Assembly (NCBI GenBank): GCA_016125385.1
Contig: WGLV01000055.1
Span: forward strand, 36,695 to 100,694
Length of the DNA stretch: 64,000 nucleotides
DNA from: a bacterium
Lineage (GTDB): Bacteria; Hinthialibacterota; Hinthialibacteria; Hinthialibacterales; Hinthialibacteraceae
Reading direction: 5' to 3'
Below the pieces are notes generated by a model that did not search any database, was not told the DNA's origin, and worked only from the letters and a program-made list of their open reading frames with translations. Shown here piece by piece: positions 1 through 9,790 of the stretch; the stretch's first letter is position 1; every line of letters starts with the position of its first letter. Made by a program: the position numbers and the translations under genes.

Positions 1-450
1 GATCAGCTCAGTGACATGCGGCTCGGTTATCTGGGTTTTATTTTTCAGAGTTTCAACCTGATTCTGCAATCGACCGTATCGGAAAACATCCAGCTGCCGC
101 TGTACTACATGGGCTGGGATCCACTAAAAAGTGAAGACCGGGCGATGGAACTGGCGAAGCGGGTCGGGCTAGAAGAACGGATGAACCACCGCCCAATGGA
201 GCTTTCGGGCGGTCAGCAGCAGCGCGTGGCCATCGCTCGCGCGCTTGCCAACGATCCGGCGATTCTGCTGGCGGACGAACCCACCGGAAACCTCGATTCG
301 GCGACCGGCAACGAAATCATGAACCTGTTGCTCGAACTGAACCGGCAGGGGAAAACCATCATTATGGTGACCCACGAACCCGAACTGGCGGAATTCGCCT
401 CTCATCGGCTGTTTATGAGAGACGGGCTGATCGAACGCATTGAAAGCTGA
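1..450 (+). CDS. ABC exporter ATP-binding subunit, MacB/LolD type (5' end outside window)
   Basis: These are the last 149 codons of an ABC ATPase. The frame is open to the first base, so the start codon and Walker A lie to the left. The Q-loop FQSFNL is at visible residues 15-20, followed by the signature LSGGQQQRVAIARAL, Walker B ILLADEPTG, the D-loop NLDS and the switch histidine in VTHE. Such ATPases energise MacB- or LolCDE-type export of lipoproteins, peptides or small toxic compounds from the cytoplasmic face. The next gene, seven bases downstream, is a matching MacB/FtsX permease, which supports an exporter. Any periplasmic adaptor subunit would lie upstream of the window. The substrate cannot be deduced. 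Confidence 0.95.
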   Translation, partial: DQLSDMRLGYLGFIFQSFNLILQSTVSENIQLPLYYMGWDPLKSEDRAMELAKRVGLEERMNHRPMELSGGQQQRVAIARALANDPAILLADEPTGNLDSATGNEIMNLLLELNRQGKTIIMVTHEPELAEFASHRLFMRDGLIERIES

Positions 451-457
451 GTGAACC

Positions 458-1723
458 ATGCTTGGAAAATACCGACGGGAAGTCAAACTGGGCGTCAAAA
501 ATCTGCTTCTGCACAAGCTGCGTTCGTTCCTAACCATGCTGGGTGTGGTGTTTGGCGTGGGCAGCGTAATCGCCATGCTCGCCGTGGGCGAGGGGGCCAG
601 CAAGGAGGCGCTCGACCGCATCCGTAAGCTGGGCAGCCAGAATATCCTGATTACTTCGGCGAAATCGATTGAGGAGGAAACCACTACGAACTCGCGCATC
701 TTCATGAGCGTGTACGGCCTGCTATATGAAGACGAAAAGCGCATCGCGGAGAGTTTTCCCGATATCAAAACCACCGTGCCGGTCAAGGAAGTCCGCAAAC
801 AGGCGAGGCTGGGCGAACGAACAATGGAACTGCGCGTGGTCGGAACGACTCCGCAATGGTTCGATCTGGTGCAGCGGCCGCTGGTCAGTGGACGCATCCT
901 GTTGCAACGCGACTTCGATGATTTCGCGAACGTTGTCGTGTTAACCGAGCATGGCGTTCGGAAACTGCTCGCGACCAAGAACACCATCGGTCAGACGTTG
1001 CGCATCGGAACGGAATATTTTGAAGTGATCGGCATCGTACAAAACGCGGGAGTGATCGGAGGCGACATCCAGACGCCGGACCAGGAGATCGACGCCTACA
1101 TCCCGATCAGCGTCGCGCAGGAACGCTTCGGCGACGTGCAGACGCGCACCGTGGCGGGTTCGCAAACGCGTGAGAAGATCGAGCTCAATCAGATCATCGT
1201 ACAGGTGGGTTCGATCGATCAGGTTGAAGCGGCGGCGGCGGGCATCGAAGCCATGCTGAAGCGGTTTCACAAAAAAGTCGATTACCGAATCAGCGTGCCG
1301 CTGGCGCTATTGCGTCAGGCGGAAGCCACCAAGCGGACGTTCAACATCGTGCTTGGTTCCATCGCGGGAATCAGTCTGCTGGTCGGTGGAATTGGAATCA
1401 TGAACATCATGCTGGCGTCGGTAACCGAGCGGACGCGCGAAATCGGCATCCGGCGCGCGATCGGGGCGAAGAAGAAACAGATCATTCTACAATTCCTGAT
1501 CGAAACCGTGGTGCTCTCCACCACCGGCGGCATGATCGGGATGGGCATCGGCATCCTGATTCCCTGGATTATCACGCAACTCGCGGGCATGCCCACCGTT
1601 GTCAGTCCATTCAGTCTGGTTTTATCATTAGGGATCAGCATGGGCGTCGGTATCGTATTCGGCATCTATCCCGCGATCCGCGCGGCGAACCTCGATCCGA
1701 TCGTCGCGCTGCGGCATGAATGA
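458..1723 (+). CDS. MacB-like ABC transporter permease (MacB_PCD + FtsX)
   Basis: A 421-residue inner-membrane permease with the MacB layout. One transmembrane helix near residues 22-45 is followed by a large periplasmic domain to about residue 285. Three more helices cluster at the C-terminus (about 293-315, 345-370 and 385-410). The cytoplasmic loop TERTREIGIRRAIGA after the second helix is the usual coupling segment of FtsX-domain permeases. The protein is full length for the family and ends with the typical DPIVALRHE. It is almost certainly co-transcribed with the ATPase seven bases upstream. It works as a mechanotransmission permease rather than a channel, by family knowledge; its cargo is unknown. 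Confidence 0.95.
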   Translation: MLGKYRREVKLGVKNLLLHKLRSFLTMLGVVFGVGSVIAMLAVGEGASKEALDRIRKLGSQNILITSAKSIEEETTTNSRIFMSVYGLLYEDEKRIAESFPDIKTTVPVKEVRKQARLGERTMELRVVGTTPQWFDLVQRPLVSGRILLQRDFDDFANVVVLTEHGVRKLLATKNTIGQTLRIGTEYFEVIGIVQNAGVIGGDIQTPDQEIDAYIPISVAQERFGDVQTRTVAGSQTREKIELNQIIVQVGSIDQVEAAAAGIEAMLKRFHKKVDYRISVPLALLRQAEATKRTFNIVLGSIAGISLLVGGIGIMNIMLASVTERTREIGIRRAIGAKKKQIILQFLIETVVLSTTGGMIGMGIGILIPWIITQLAGMPTVVSPFSLVLSLGISMGVGIVFGIYPAIRAANLDPIVALRHE

Positions 1724-1768
1724 CCGGCGTTCCCGTTACGGCATCCAAACCAACTCAGGGGGAGGATT

Positions 1769-2527
1769 ATGAAAACGTCATTCATACTCACGCATCGAGG
1801 GCTCGCATCCCTGTTCGCACTCACGGCTTTTTGCCTGATTTCCATATCGGCATGGCCGGCTGAAACCATTAAAACCGATCAAGGCGATCTGGTTATTCAT
1901 CCCATCCAGCACGCCTCGTTCGTCATGACATGGGACGGGAAGACGATATATAACGATCCGGTCGGCGGTGAGGAAGCCTATGCTTCATTCGCGAAGCCGG
2001 ACCTCATTCTTCTAAGCGATATTCACGGCGATCATCTGAATCCGGATACGCTGAACGCACTGGTCAGCGATAATACGGTGATCGTTGCGCCGCAGGCGGT
2101 CTATGACAAACTGGATTCGAACTTGCAGGCGAAAACCACCATCGTCGCTAACGGGGCAACGACGGAATGGAACGGTGTAAAAATTGAAGCGCTTCCGATG
2201 TATAACCTTACGCCGGACCGGTTGAAATATCACACAAAAGGGCGCGGAAACGGATACGTTTTGAATATCGGAGGAAAGCGGATTTACATATCAGGCGACA
2301 CCGAAGATATTCCAGAAATGCGTTCGCTGAAAAATATCGACGTCGCGTTCCTCTGTATGAACCTGCCTTATACGATGACGATCGATCAGGCGGAGGACGC
2401 GGTGCTGGCCTTCAAGCCCGCGATCTGCATCCCCTATCATTACCGGGGCAGCGACGTTGAAGCATTTAAGAAGTCAGTCGAGTCAAAGTCGGATGTTCAT
2501 GTTATATTATTAAAATGGTATCCATGA
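1769..2527 (+). CDS. exported metallo-beta-lactamase-fold hydrolase
   Basis: A 252-residue protein with a Sec-type signal peptide (basic start, hydrophobic stretch, cleavage probably near ISAWPAE at residues 28-33). The mature part reads as a small MBL-fold hydrolase of the UPF0173/YycJ-like kind. The metal motif is LSDIHGDHLN (H-x-D-H in place of H-x-H-x-D-H), later SGDTED supplies the bridging aspartate, and a HYRGSD segment near the end carries a late histidine. A strong GGGGGAGG ribosome site precedes ATG 1769. It lies 45 bases after the ABC permease and 46 before the CotH gene, so it may share their transcript. The substrate is unknown; family members include lactonases and phosphodiesterases. 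Confidence 0.85.
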   Translation: MKTSFILTHRGLASLFALTAFCLISISAWPAETIKTDQGDLVIHPIQHASFVMTWDGKTIYNDPVGGEEAYASFAKPDLILLSDIHGDHLNPDTLNALVSDNTVIVAPQAVYDKLDSNLQAKTTIVANGATTEWNGVKIEALPMYNLTPDRLKYHTKGRGNGYVLNIGGKRIYISGDTEDIPEMRSLKNIDVAFLCMNLPYTMTIDQAEDAVLAFKPAICIPYHYRGSDVEAFKKSVESKSDVHVILLKWYP

Positions 2528-2573
2528 TGGATTTAATGCTTGATTCAATTTTATTTTTCAGGGGAGACATGCC

Positions 2574-5500
2574 GTGCGTTATTACGCGCCTTCTATTGTA
2601 TTGTTCGCCATCTTCGCCTCAACGTTCAGCTGGGGGCAACCCGTCATCAACGAAATCATGTACAACTCGTCCGTCGATGGGCTGGAGTATATCGAGTTGT
2701 ACAACCCCGGCCCTGACGCCGCCGATTTGACCGGCTGGACGCTGAAAGATAACGTCAATCAGCATGAGTTCAAATTCACGTCCGGCGCCAGGATTAACGC
2801 GGACGCGTATTACGTCGTGACGGATCACGCCAGTCTCTTTCAACAGACGTATGGCGTCAAAGCCGATCAGGACGGCGTTTCTTTTAACTTTTCCAATTCA
2901 GGGGACGCGGTACGCCTGTACAACGCAAGCAAGACGCTCATCGAGTCAGTTGAATACGACGACAACCCGCCGTGGCCCGAAGAAGCGGATGGAGTGGGGC
3001 CTTCTCTTGAACGACGGAACCCCAGAGCGCCCGCCAATCTCCCTCAGTCATGGGCCGCATCAACGGGCCAGGGTACGCCCGGCAAGCGTAATTCCACGTA
3101 TACCGCTCAACTCGAACCACTGATCTCCGAGATCGACCACTATCCCAGGCTTCCAGCGCCCGGCGAGGACGTCACGGTCACCGCGCGCGTCACCGATATC
3201 GAAAACCAGGTATCGTCGGTTCGCCTGTATTACGGGATGAACCGGGGGACGACCTACACAGCCGCGGCGATGTACGATGACGGACAGCATGGCGACGGTG
3301 AAGCGAACGACGGCGTCTATGGAGCCACGATTTCAGGCGGAAGCACGGGAGACATCCTGCGATTTTACGTTCAGGCGCGAAACACGGATAACCTGACAGC
3401 GTTATCGCCCGCCGATGGGCCGGACCTGCCCTGCATGACCGTCTTCGCTCGCCCCGTCACGGGTGAAAGCGTTTCATTTCTTCAGGTCGTCATGCGGCCC
3501 GAAGTCAATCAGGATTTTCTGGCGCGATACCAAACCGACGAATATTTTCCCGCGACATTTTATGATGGCGACAACGTGTATTATCAGGTTCAGATTCGCC
3601 ATCGCGGGCGTTCTAGAATTCAGAACGGGCGCTTTAAAATCAAATTTCCCCAAAGTCAGTTGTACCGTGGAAAGATCAGACGGCTGAATTTCAACGGAAC
3701 CGACACGGCGACGATCATTCGTGAATATCTCAGTTTTCAGTTGTACCAGGACGCCGGGTTACCCAACATGGAAACCGAACTGGTCCGGCTGCATATCAAC
3801 GGAGAATCAACACGCGGAACGCCCTACCGAGTGTGCATCGAAAATCCGGATTCGGCGTTTCTTCAACGGCGTGATTATTTTCTGCGCGATGATGGAAATC
3901 TATACAAAACCACACTGGACGGGACGCCGCAAAACAAGGCGACGTGGCGATACATCGGCGACGACCCCGCGCTGTATAGCGGGTGTTACATTAAACAGAC
4001 GAATGAAGAAGAAGCCGATTACAGCGATGTGATTCGCTTCTGCAAAACGCTGGAAGAGTCGGAGCCGTGGGAGCCCGATTTTCAATCCAAGGTGTATTCT
4101 GTCTTGAATACCGACGATTTCATCCGCTGGATGGCGGTTTCAGCCTGCGTGGCGCATTGGGATTCCCCCTTCACGGATCACGGCCAGAATTACATATTGT
4201 ACAACAACCCCGCTACAGGTCAGTTTCACGTGCTTGCCTGGGACCTCAACGGAACGTTCAATTACACATCCAATCAAAACGATCTGAACTACCGCAAACT
4301 GTATACCCACATTCGTTCGACCAAGTTGCCCGCCATCAATAAAATACTCAGCCATCCGGTTTTCGGCGCACAGTATTACCGCGAAATCGATCAGCTGATG
4401 AACTCTCTGTTCTCGCAGAGTTCGATGGACGCGCGCATCGACCGCGCGCGGGATCAATTGAAATTATCAAACAGTTCCGTCAGTTTTTTAAAGACCTACG
4501 TGCGGCAGCGCAACATCGACATGGCGAACTGGATCAATCACGATCAGGGCGTGGCTTTTATTACGGAACCCGCCTATCAGGCGAACATCAAGGACGTGTA
4601 TCGCTATCGCGCCACAGCGGTCGACTATCGCGCCAATCAACCAGTGACGTACTCTTTAAGCCAAAGCCCCGGCTGGTTAAGCGTGGATGAAAAAAGCGGC
4701 GAGTTATTCGGCGTCCCCACGGAGGGAGGCGAGTTCCCGGTGAGGCTCGACGCGAAGACCAAAGGCGGAGTCACCATCTCTCAAACTTTCACGATCGCCG
4801 TGGAGGATTCTCTGCCCCGGTTGCTGGTCAATTTCAACGAACCGGGAAGCGCCATTCAGGACCATAGCACGTTTCAAAATAACGGAACCCTGCGAGGAAG
4901 CGCGAGCAAGACGACCGGCCGTCTGGGCAACGGCGTCATTCTCTCCTCCAACGCATATGCAACGATTCCACAAGATGATTCACTGAACCTGACCGGGGCG
5001 ATCACGGTTGAAGCCTGGATCCGGCCTAATTCGATCTCCAACGGAAACCCGACCATCATCACCAAGGGCAATACCGACGAATTCAATTATACGCTCATGC
5101 TTGGATACGGCCCCTGGAACTGGGACGCGATGGAACCCTGTTTCATGCCTCATCGTTTTGATATTGAAAATCGCGTGTACTACGGCCGCAAAGAAATCGA
5201 AGCGCGTCTGCAAAACAGGCAGTGGGTGCATATCGCGGGGACGTACGATTCGAGTCAGGAACTCGTTGGAGTGTACGCCAACAACTACCGGATCGTCAAA
5301 AGCGCCGCGCGTTGCGAAATGGTGGTCAACACTTCTCAACTCTCCATCGGCGTGAGCGGAAGTCTTGGTTTTCAAGGCGTTGTTGACGACATCAAGATTC
5401 TCCCGTTCGCCAAATCGGCGTTCGCGGCGGGGTTATGCCTGTCGAGCGTGGACGCCGCGGCCGTTTCATCCGCGCAACAACGGATTTCACTTTCACTTTC

Positions 5501-6206
5501 TGAATACCGCGACGACGCCGTCGATACCGGCGGTTTCTGCCTGTACGCCGAGCCAAACGGTGAATGGTTAAAACTACCCAGCCAGCCGCTTAGACCGGGA
5601 CAAACCGTTTCGTTCTGGCTCGACGATCTCGGGCTCGAAACACCGTTAGGCGACAGCGGATCGATCAGTCTCTACCCCATAAATTCATTCGGAGACTCCG
5701 CCAAAGAAACCATCCTCGATTACGCGGCGTGGGGCGCTCCCGCCGCCATGAACGAACCGGCGGTCAGTGCGGGCGTCTGGCTTCCCGGCCGGGCGATTGC
5801 ATTGAATGGCGGCGCTCCCAAAACGCTTTCGCTCAAACAATTCGCCGATAACGATGACATGGATGAAGACTGGCAGGCGCTTCCACAGCAACTGGAGGGT
5901 CCTGTATTGAGTGCGTTCCAGGTCGAAAACGGCGCGGCGGCCATCAGCCATCCCAACGTCACGCTCAACCTGACCGCAGGACAATCAAATGCGCCGAAAA
6001 CCATGCGGATTTCCAATTCGCCAGTCTTCACCGACGAGTGGAAGACGTATTCAAAAACCGCAAACTGGACGCTCTCGCCAGGAGACGGGATAAAAACCGT
6101 CTACATCCAGGTCGCGGATGGTAATGGCGAGAGGTCGCCAGTCTATACTGATACCATTGAATTACGCGCCGACACCATGATTCAACAATGGCGGCGTATA
6201 CAATAA
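2574..6206 (+). CDS. secreted multidomain CotH-kinase protein (lamin-tail, CotH, Ig-like, LamG)
   Basis: A 1210-residue exported protein. The start is GTG 2574, placed seven bases after GGGGAG; the nearby ATG at 2569 is in another frame. After a signal peptide (to about residue 21) comes a lamin-tail-type domain beginning PVINEIMYNS and containing YIELYNPG. A CotH-type atypical kinase domain follows, with HRGRSR near residue 345 and the metal-binding-like WDLNGTFN near residue 555. Next are a putative Ig/cadherin-like domain (about 660-745), a LamG/concanavalin domain (about 748-920), a second lamin-tail-like stretch and a C-terminal Ig-like domain. CotH proteins phosphorylate surface proteins in Bacillus. 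Here the substrate is unknown, but the binding domains suggest action on extracellular polymers or surface proteins. Confidence 0.85.
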   Translation: MRYYAPSIVLFAIFASTFSWGQPVINEIMYNSSVDGLEYIELYNPGPDAADLTGWTLKDNVNQHEFKFTSGARINADAYYVVTDHASLFQQTYGVKADQDGVSFNFSNSGDAVRLYNASKTLIESVEYDDNPPWPEEADGVGPSLERRNPRAPANLPQSWAASTGQGTPGKRNSTYTAQLEPLISEIDHYPRLPAPGEDVTVTARVTDIENQVSSVRLYYGMNRGTTYTAAAMYDDGQHGDGEANDGVYGATISGGSTGDILRFYVQARNTDNLTALSPADGPDLPCMTVFARPVTGESVSFLQVVMRPEVNQDFLARYQTDEYFPATFYDGDNVYYQVQIRHRGRSRIQNGRFKIKFPQSQLYRGKIRRLNFNGTDTATIIREYLSFQLYQDAGLPNMETELVRLHINGESTRGTPYRVCIENPDSAFLQRRDYFLRDDGNLYKTTLDGTPQNKATWRYIGDDPALYSGCYIKQTNEEEADYSDVIRFCKTLEESEPWEPDFQSKVYSVLNTDDFIRWMAVSACVAHWDSPFTDHGQNYILYNNPATGQFHVLAWDLNGTFNYTSNQNDLNYRKLYTHIRSTKLPAINKILSHPVFGAQYYREIDQLMNSLFSQSSMDARIDRARDQLKLSNSSVSFLKTYVRQRNIDMANWINHDQGVAFITEPAYQANIKDVYRYRATAVDYRANQPVTYSLSQSPGWLSVDEKSGELFGVPTEGGEFPVRLDAKTKGGVTISQTFTIAVEDSLPRLLVNFNEPGSAIQDHSTFQNNGTLRGSASKTTGRLGNGVILSSNAYATIPQDDSLNLTGAITVEAWIRPNSISNGNPTIITKGNTDEFNYTLMLGYGPWNWDAMEPCFMPHRFDIENRVYYGRKEIEARLQNRQWVHIAGTYDSSQELVGVYANNYRIVKSAARCEMVVNTSQLSIGVSGSLGFQGVVDDIKILPFAKSAFAAGLCLSSVDAAAVSSAQQRISLSLSEYRDDAVDTGGFCLYAEPNGEWLKLPSQPLRPGQTVSFWLDDLGLETPLGDSGSISLYPINSFGDSAKETILDYAAWGAPAAMNEPAVSAGVWLPGRAIALNGGAPKTLSLKQFADNDDMDEDWQALPQQLEGPVLSAFQVENGAAAISHPNVTLNLTAGQSNAPKTMRISNSPVFTDEWKTYSKTANWTLSPGDGIKTVYIQVADGNGERSPVYTDTIELRADTMIQQWRRIQ

Positions 6207-6229
6207 GCGAACTGGACGGTTAATTTGAA

Positions 6230-7438
6230 ATGAGCATGATTCATCGTCGACGATTCATCCAACACGCCTCAATGGGCGCGTTGTCCGCCTGCGCACTGTT
6301 TTCACGAAAAGGATTCGCCATGAGCGGTAATGAGTATCTGACGTTTATCGGAACGTACAGCACTCGCGGCAGCGAAGGCATCTATTCCTGCGTTTTCAAC
6401 GCGGGAACGGGCGAATTGACCCGTCTCGCCGCGACCGGCGGCGTCGACAATCCGTCATTCGTCTCTATTGATCCAACCAGGCGGTATCTGTACGCGGTAA
6501 ACGAGACGTCATCCTATCAAGGCAAACCGGGCGGATCGGTCAGCGCGTTTTCCATCAACTCTGAATCGGGCGCGCTGACTCCGATCAATCGGAAAGCAAC
6601 GCATGGCGCGGCTCCGTGTTATGTCACCGTCGATGCGAAAGCGAAATTCGTGTTGGTCGCCAATTATACGGGCGGAAACGTCGCGGTATTGCCAATTGAA
6701 GAAAGCGGCGCGTTGGGCGAAGCGTGTTGCGTCATACAACACAAAGGCTCCAGCGTGAATCCCAGCCGTCAGAAGGAACCGCACGCGCATTCCATCGTCT
6801 TGTCTAAAGACAATCGCTATACGTTCTCGCCGGACCTGGGCATCGACAAAATCATGATCGACCGGCTCAATCCTGAAACGGGTGAGTTGACGCCGAACGA
6901 TCCCCCCTTCGCGGCGGTCGCACCCGGCGCCGGTCCGCGCCATTTCACCTTTCATCCCAATGATCGTTTCGCCTACGTGATATGTGAACTGAATTCGACG
7001 ATCACCGCGTTCGCGTACGATGAAGATTCTGGCGCGCTGGAAACGCTGCAAACGGTTTCAACTCTGCCGGATGGATTCAGCGGTTCCAGCCATTGCGCCG
7101 ATATTCACGTTTCAGCAAACGGAAAATGGCTGTACGGCTCGAATCGCGGGCACGATTCCATCGCGATCTATCAGATCGGCGGCGATGGCCGGCTCACATT
7201 GTCCGGAATCGTATCCACTCACGGCAAGACGCCGCGTAATTTCAATATCGACCCAAGCGGGGGCTGGGTTCTCGCCGCGAATCAGGATTCGGATTCGATC
7301 ACTATTTTCAGCATCGATCACGAAAACGGTTTGCTGACCGAAACAGGACAGATCAGTATTCCCGCGCCGGTATGCATTCAATTCATGGGAGAGATGGGAA
7401 CGTCGGCGGTAAAAGACGCTTCCGCCTCCCCGCAATAA
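6230..7438 (+). CDS. exported lactonase-family beta-propeller (6-phosphogluconolactonase-like)
   Basis: A 402-residue protein of the Lactonase family (Pgl-type seven-bladed propeller). It starts with a Tat-like leader (HRRRFIQHASMGALSACALF). Repeated blade motifs follow, such as YLTFIGTYSTRGSEGIY, NPSFVSIDPTRRYLYAVNE, GPRHFTFHPNDRFAYV and TPRNFNIDPSGGWVLAANQ. Cytoplasmic relatives hydrolyse 6-phosphogluconolactone; exported copies in environmental bacteria more likely act on other sugar lactones, which is inference. It lies 23 bases after the CotH gene and ends just before a bidirectional terminator. A role downstream of the exported sugar dehydrogenases of this window would make sense but is not demonstrated. 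Confidence 0.88.
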   Translation: MSMIHRRRFIQHASMGALSACALFSRKGFAMSGNEYLTFIGTYSTRGSEGIYSCVFNAGTGELTRLAATGGVDNPSFVSIDPTRRYLYAVNETSSYQGKPGGSVSAFSINSESGALTPINRKATHGAAPCYVTVDAKAKFVLVANYTGGNVAVLPIEESGALGEACCVIQHKGSSVNPSRQKEPHAHSIVLSKDNRYTFSPDLGIDKIMIDRLNPETGELTPNDPPFAAVAPGAGPRHFTFHPNDRFAYVICELNSTITAFAYDEDSGALETLQTVSTLPDGFSGSSHCADIHVSANGKWLYGSNRGHDSIAIYQIGGDGRLTLSGIVSTHGKTPRNFNIDPSGGWVLAANQDSDSITIFSIDHENGLLTETGQISIPAPVCIQFMGEMGTSAVKDASASPQ

Positions 7439-7465
7439 AACCATGCCTCATTACAAAGCGACAAA

Positions 7466-7500
7466 AAAGCCCCATCCTGAATACCATCGGATGGGGCTTT
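7466..7500. terminator. bidirectional intrinsic terminator between converging genes
   Basis: A 12-bp perfect stem (AAAGCCCCATCC at 7466-7477 pairing with 7489-7500) with an 11-base loop. It has an A-run on its left and sits between the lactonase gene (+) and the GH3 gene (-), so it can end both transcripts. Confidence 0.85.
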
Positions 7501-7522
7501 CACATTCATGGTCTCAAAAAAG

Positions 7523-9748
7523 TTACTCCAGCGTAAACCGCGCTTTCTTGCAATCGCTGGAGCTGGTTCCAACAAAGACTTCAAACTCGCCGGGTTCGGG
7601 TTGAAATTTCATGTCCTCCGTCCAGAAGGCGAGATCGCCGCTGTCGAGCGTGAATTCGACGGTTTTCGATTCGCCGGGATTCAGATGAATCTTGTCGAAA
7701 CCCCGCAGTTCCTTCACCGGCTGGGCAACGCTGCCCACCAGATCGCGAATGTAGAGCTGAACGACTTCGTCTCCCATCACGGAGCCTGTATTTTTCACAT
7801 CGACTGATACGGTCAGCGTATGGTTGATGTTGATCGTTTCCGCATTGAGACGCGGAGCTGAATATTCATACGTTGTGTAGCTTAAACCATAGCCGAACGG
7901 ATAAAGCGGTTCGTTGGGGCAATCAATGTATTTGGATACGTATGGGACGTCTTGAGGCGGGCGTGGCCGGCCCGTATTGAGATGATTGTAGTAAACGGGA
8001 ATCTGTCCCACGGCGGCGGGAAATGAGATCGGCAGCTTTCCGCTGGGGTTGTAATCGCCGAATAGTACATCGGCGATGGCGTGACCGCCCATCGTGCCGA
8101 GCTGCCACGCGTTGACGATGGCGGGCACGTGTTCGGCGCACCAGTCAAGCACCAGCGGACGCCCGGTCATGAGCACCATCACCACCGGTTTGCCAGCTTT
8201 TACCACCGCTTTGACCAGATCAAGTTGATCGCCGGGCAAGCCGATATGAGCTCGGCTTTTGGATTCGCCCGACATGTCGCCGTTCTCACCCACAACCAGA
8301 ATCACGCAATCGGCTTCAGCCGCGGCTAAAGCCGCGCGGTCGATCAACTCAGGAGGGCAGACTCCATGATCCCTGCAACCGGGTTCATAGGTCACCACGG
8401 TTTGAGTTGAAACTTTCGCCTTTACGCCTTCAAGGGGAGTGACGACTTCTTCATTTTTGCCCTGCGCGGGCCATGACCCCATCATGTCTTCAAATTTTTT
8501 GCTGTCGGCCAATTGGCCAATGACGGCGATCTTTTCGATGTTTTTCTTTAATGGAAGAAGGCCGCCTTCGTTTTTCAACAGAACGATGGATTCACGCGCC
8601 ACTTCACGCGCCGCCTGAAGATGCTCGTCCGACAAGGTGACTTTTTCCTTGCGGGCCGGGTCGATGTATTTGTATGGATCATCGAACATACCCAGTTCAT
8701 ACTTCACTCGCAGGACGCGGCGCACGGCGTCATCCACCCACTCTTCAGGAATCTCACCCTTGCTGACCAGTTCGCCGAGATAATCGAAATAGGCTTTGGA
8801 TTCCATATCCATGTCAGAGCCTGCAGCGATGGCGAGCTTTGCGGCCTCACGATTATCTTCGGCGACTCCGTGGATCACCATTTCACCGAATGAGTTCCAG
8901 TCAGAGACTACGAAGCCCTGGAAATTCCATTCGCCTTTGAGCACCTGCTTGACGAGAAACTTGTTTCCACTGGCGGGCATACGATCGAGAACATTGAAGG
9001 CGTTCATCAGGGTGGCGACCCCCGCGTTCACCGCCGCGTGAAACGGCGGAAGGTAGACCTCGCGCATCACGCGTTCGGAGACATCGACGGTATTGTAGTC
9101 ACGTCCCCCTTCCGCCGCGCCGTACCCAGCGAAGTGTTTGGCGCAGGCGATGATGGTGTCGGAACGGCTGAGGTCATCGCCCTGGAATCCATGAACGCGC
9201 GCCTCAGCGATGCGTGAGCCCAGGTACGTGTCTTCTCCCGCGCCTTCCATCACCCGGCCCCAACGGGGATCGCGGGCGATATCGACCATCGGAGCAAAAG
9301 TCCAATGCAATCCCGACGCGGAGGCCTCAATCGCCGCAATGCGCGCCGAACGTTCGATCGCCTCCAAATCCCAGCTGGCGGCTTCCGCGAGCGGGATGGG
9401 GAAAATGGTACGGTAGCCGTGAATTACATCATGCGCGTACAACAAGGGGATGCCGAGACGCGATTCTTCAACAGCGATTTTTTGCAGCGACTTCTGGTAA
9501 TCCAGATCGACGATGTTCAGAAACGATCCGATTATCCCCGAACGAACTGATTCCTCCAGATCGATGCGCCGGCCGTCCTGAGTCCCCGTTGCGTAGCCGC
9601 CGTTCAACTGATTGAGTTGCCCCACTTTTTCGGCGAGGTTCATTCTGGCCAGCAGATCGTCGACTTTCGCTTCGATACGTGGATCGTGCGCGAAAGCGGC
9701 GGCCGCGAACAATGGAGTCAGCAGGAGAGTGAGTAGCATTCGTTTCAT
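7523..9748 (-). CDS. bglX: exported beta-glucosidase, glycoside hydrolase family 3 (BglX-like)
   Basis: A 741-residue GH3 enzyme. ATG 9748 is chosen because GGAGAAACCAAC lies directly upstream and a signal peptide (MKRMLLTLLLTPLFAAAAFA) starts there; a longer frame to 9787 has no ribosome site. Domain order is the TIM barrel (about 30-360), the alpha/beta sandwich (about 390-610) and a C-terminal fibronectin-III-like domain. The nucleophile is Asp283 in VVSDWNS, and the sandwich carries DMSGESKSR, where the general acid of BglX-type enzymes sits. It would release terminal beta-linked glucose or xylose from oligosaccharides in the periplasm. It follows the GH95 gene by 42 bases on the same strand, so the two glycosidases are probably one operon. 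Confidence 0.95.
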   Translation of the reverse strand: MKRMLLTLLLTPLFAAAAFAHDPRIEAKVDDLLARMNLAEKVGQLNQLNGGYATGTQDGRRIDLEESVRSGIIGSFLNIVDLDYQKSLQKIAVEESRLGIPLLYAHDVIHGYRTIFPIPLAEAASWDLEAIERSARIAAIEASASGLHWTFAPMVDIARDPRWGRVMEGAGEDTYLGSRIAEARVHGFQGDDLSRSDTIIACAKHFAGYGAAEGGRDYNTVDVSERVMREVYLPPFHAAVNAGVATLMNAFNVLDRMPASGNKFLVKQVLKGEWNFQGFVVSDWNSFGEMVIHGVAEDNREAAKLAIAAGSDMDMESKAYFDYLGELVSKGEIPEEWVDDAVRRVLRVKYELGMFDDPYKYIDPARKEKVTLSDEHLQAAREVARESIVLLKNEGGLLPLKKNIEKIAVIGQLADSKKFEDMMGSWPAQGKNEEVVTPLEGVKAKVSTQTVVTYEPGCRDHGVCPPELIDRAALAAAEADCVILVVGENGDMSGESKSRAHIGLPGDQLDLVKAVVKAGKPVVMVLMTGRPLVLDWCAEHVPAIVNAWQLGTMGGHAIADVLFGDYNPSGKLPISFPAAVGQIPVYYNHLNTGRPRPPQDVPYVSKYIDCPNEPLYPFGYGLSYTTYEYSAPRLNAETININHTLTVSVDVKNTGSVMGDEVVQLYIRDLVGSVAQPVKELRGFDKIHLNPGESKTVEFTLDSGDLAFWTEDMKFQPEPGEFEVFVGTSSSDCKKARFTLE

Positions 9749-9790
9749 GTTGGTTTCTCCATTTCGATGCAGTGCGGCGATGAGCAATCA

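Noticed and set aside
169-987. A 272-codon minus-strand open frame
   Set aside because: Crosses both genes of the ABC exporter in antisense and resembles no protein.
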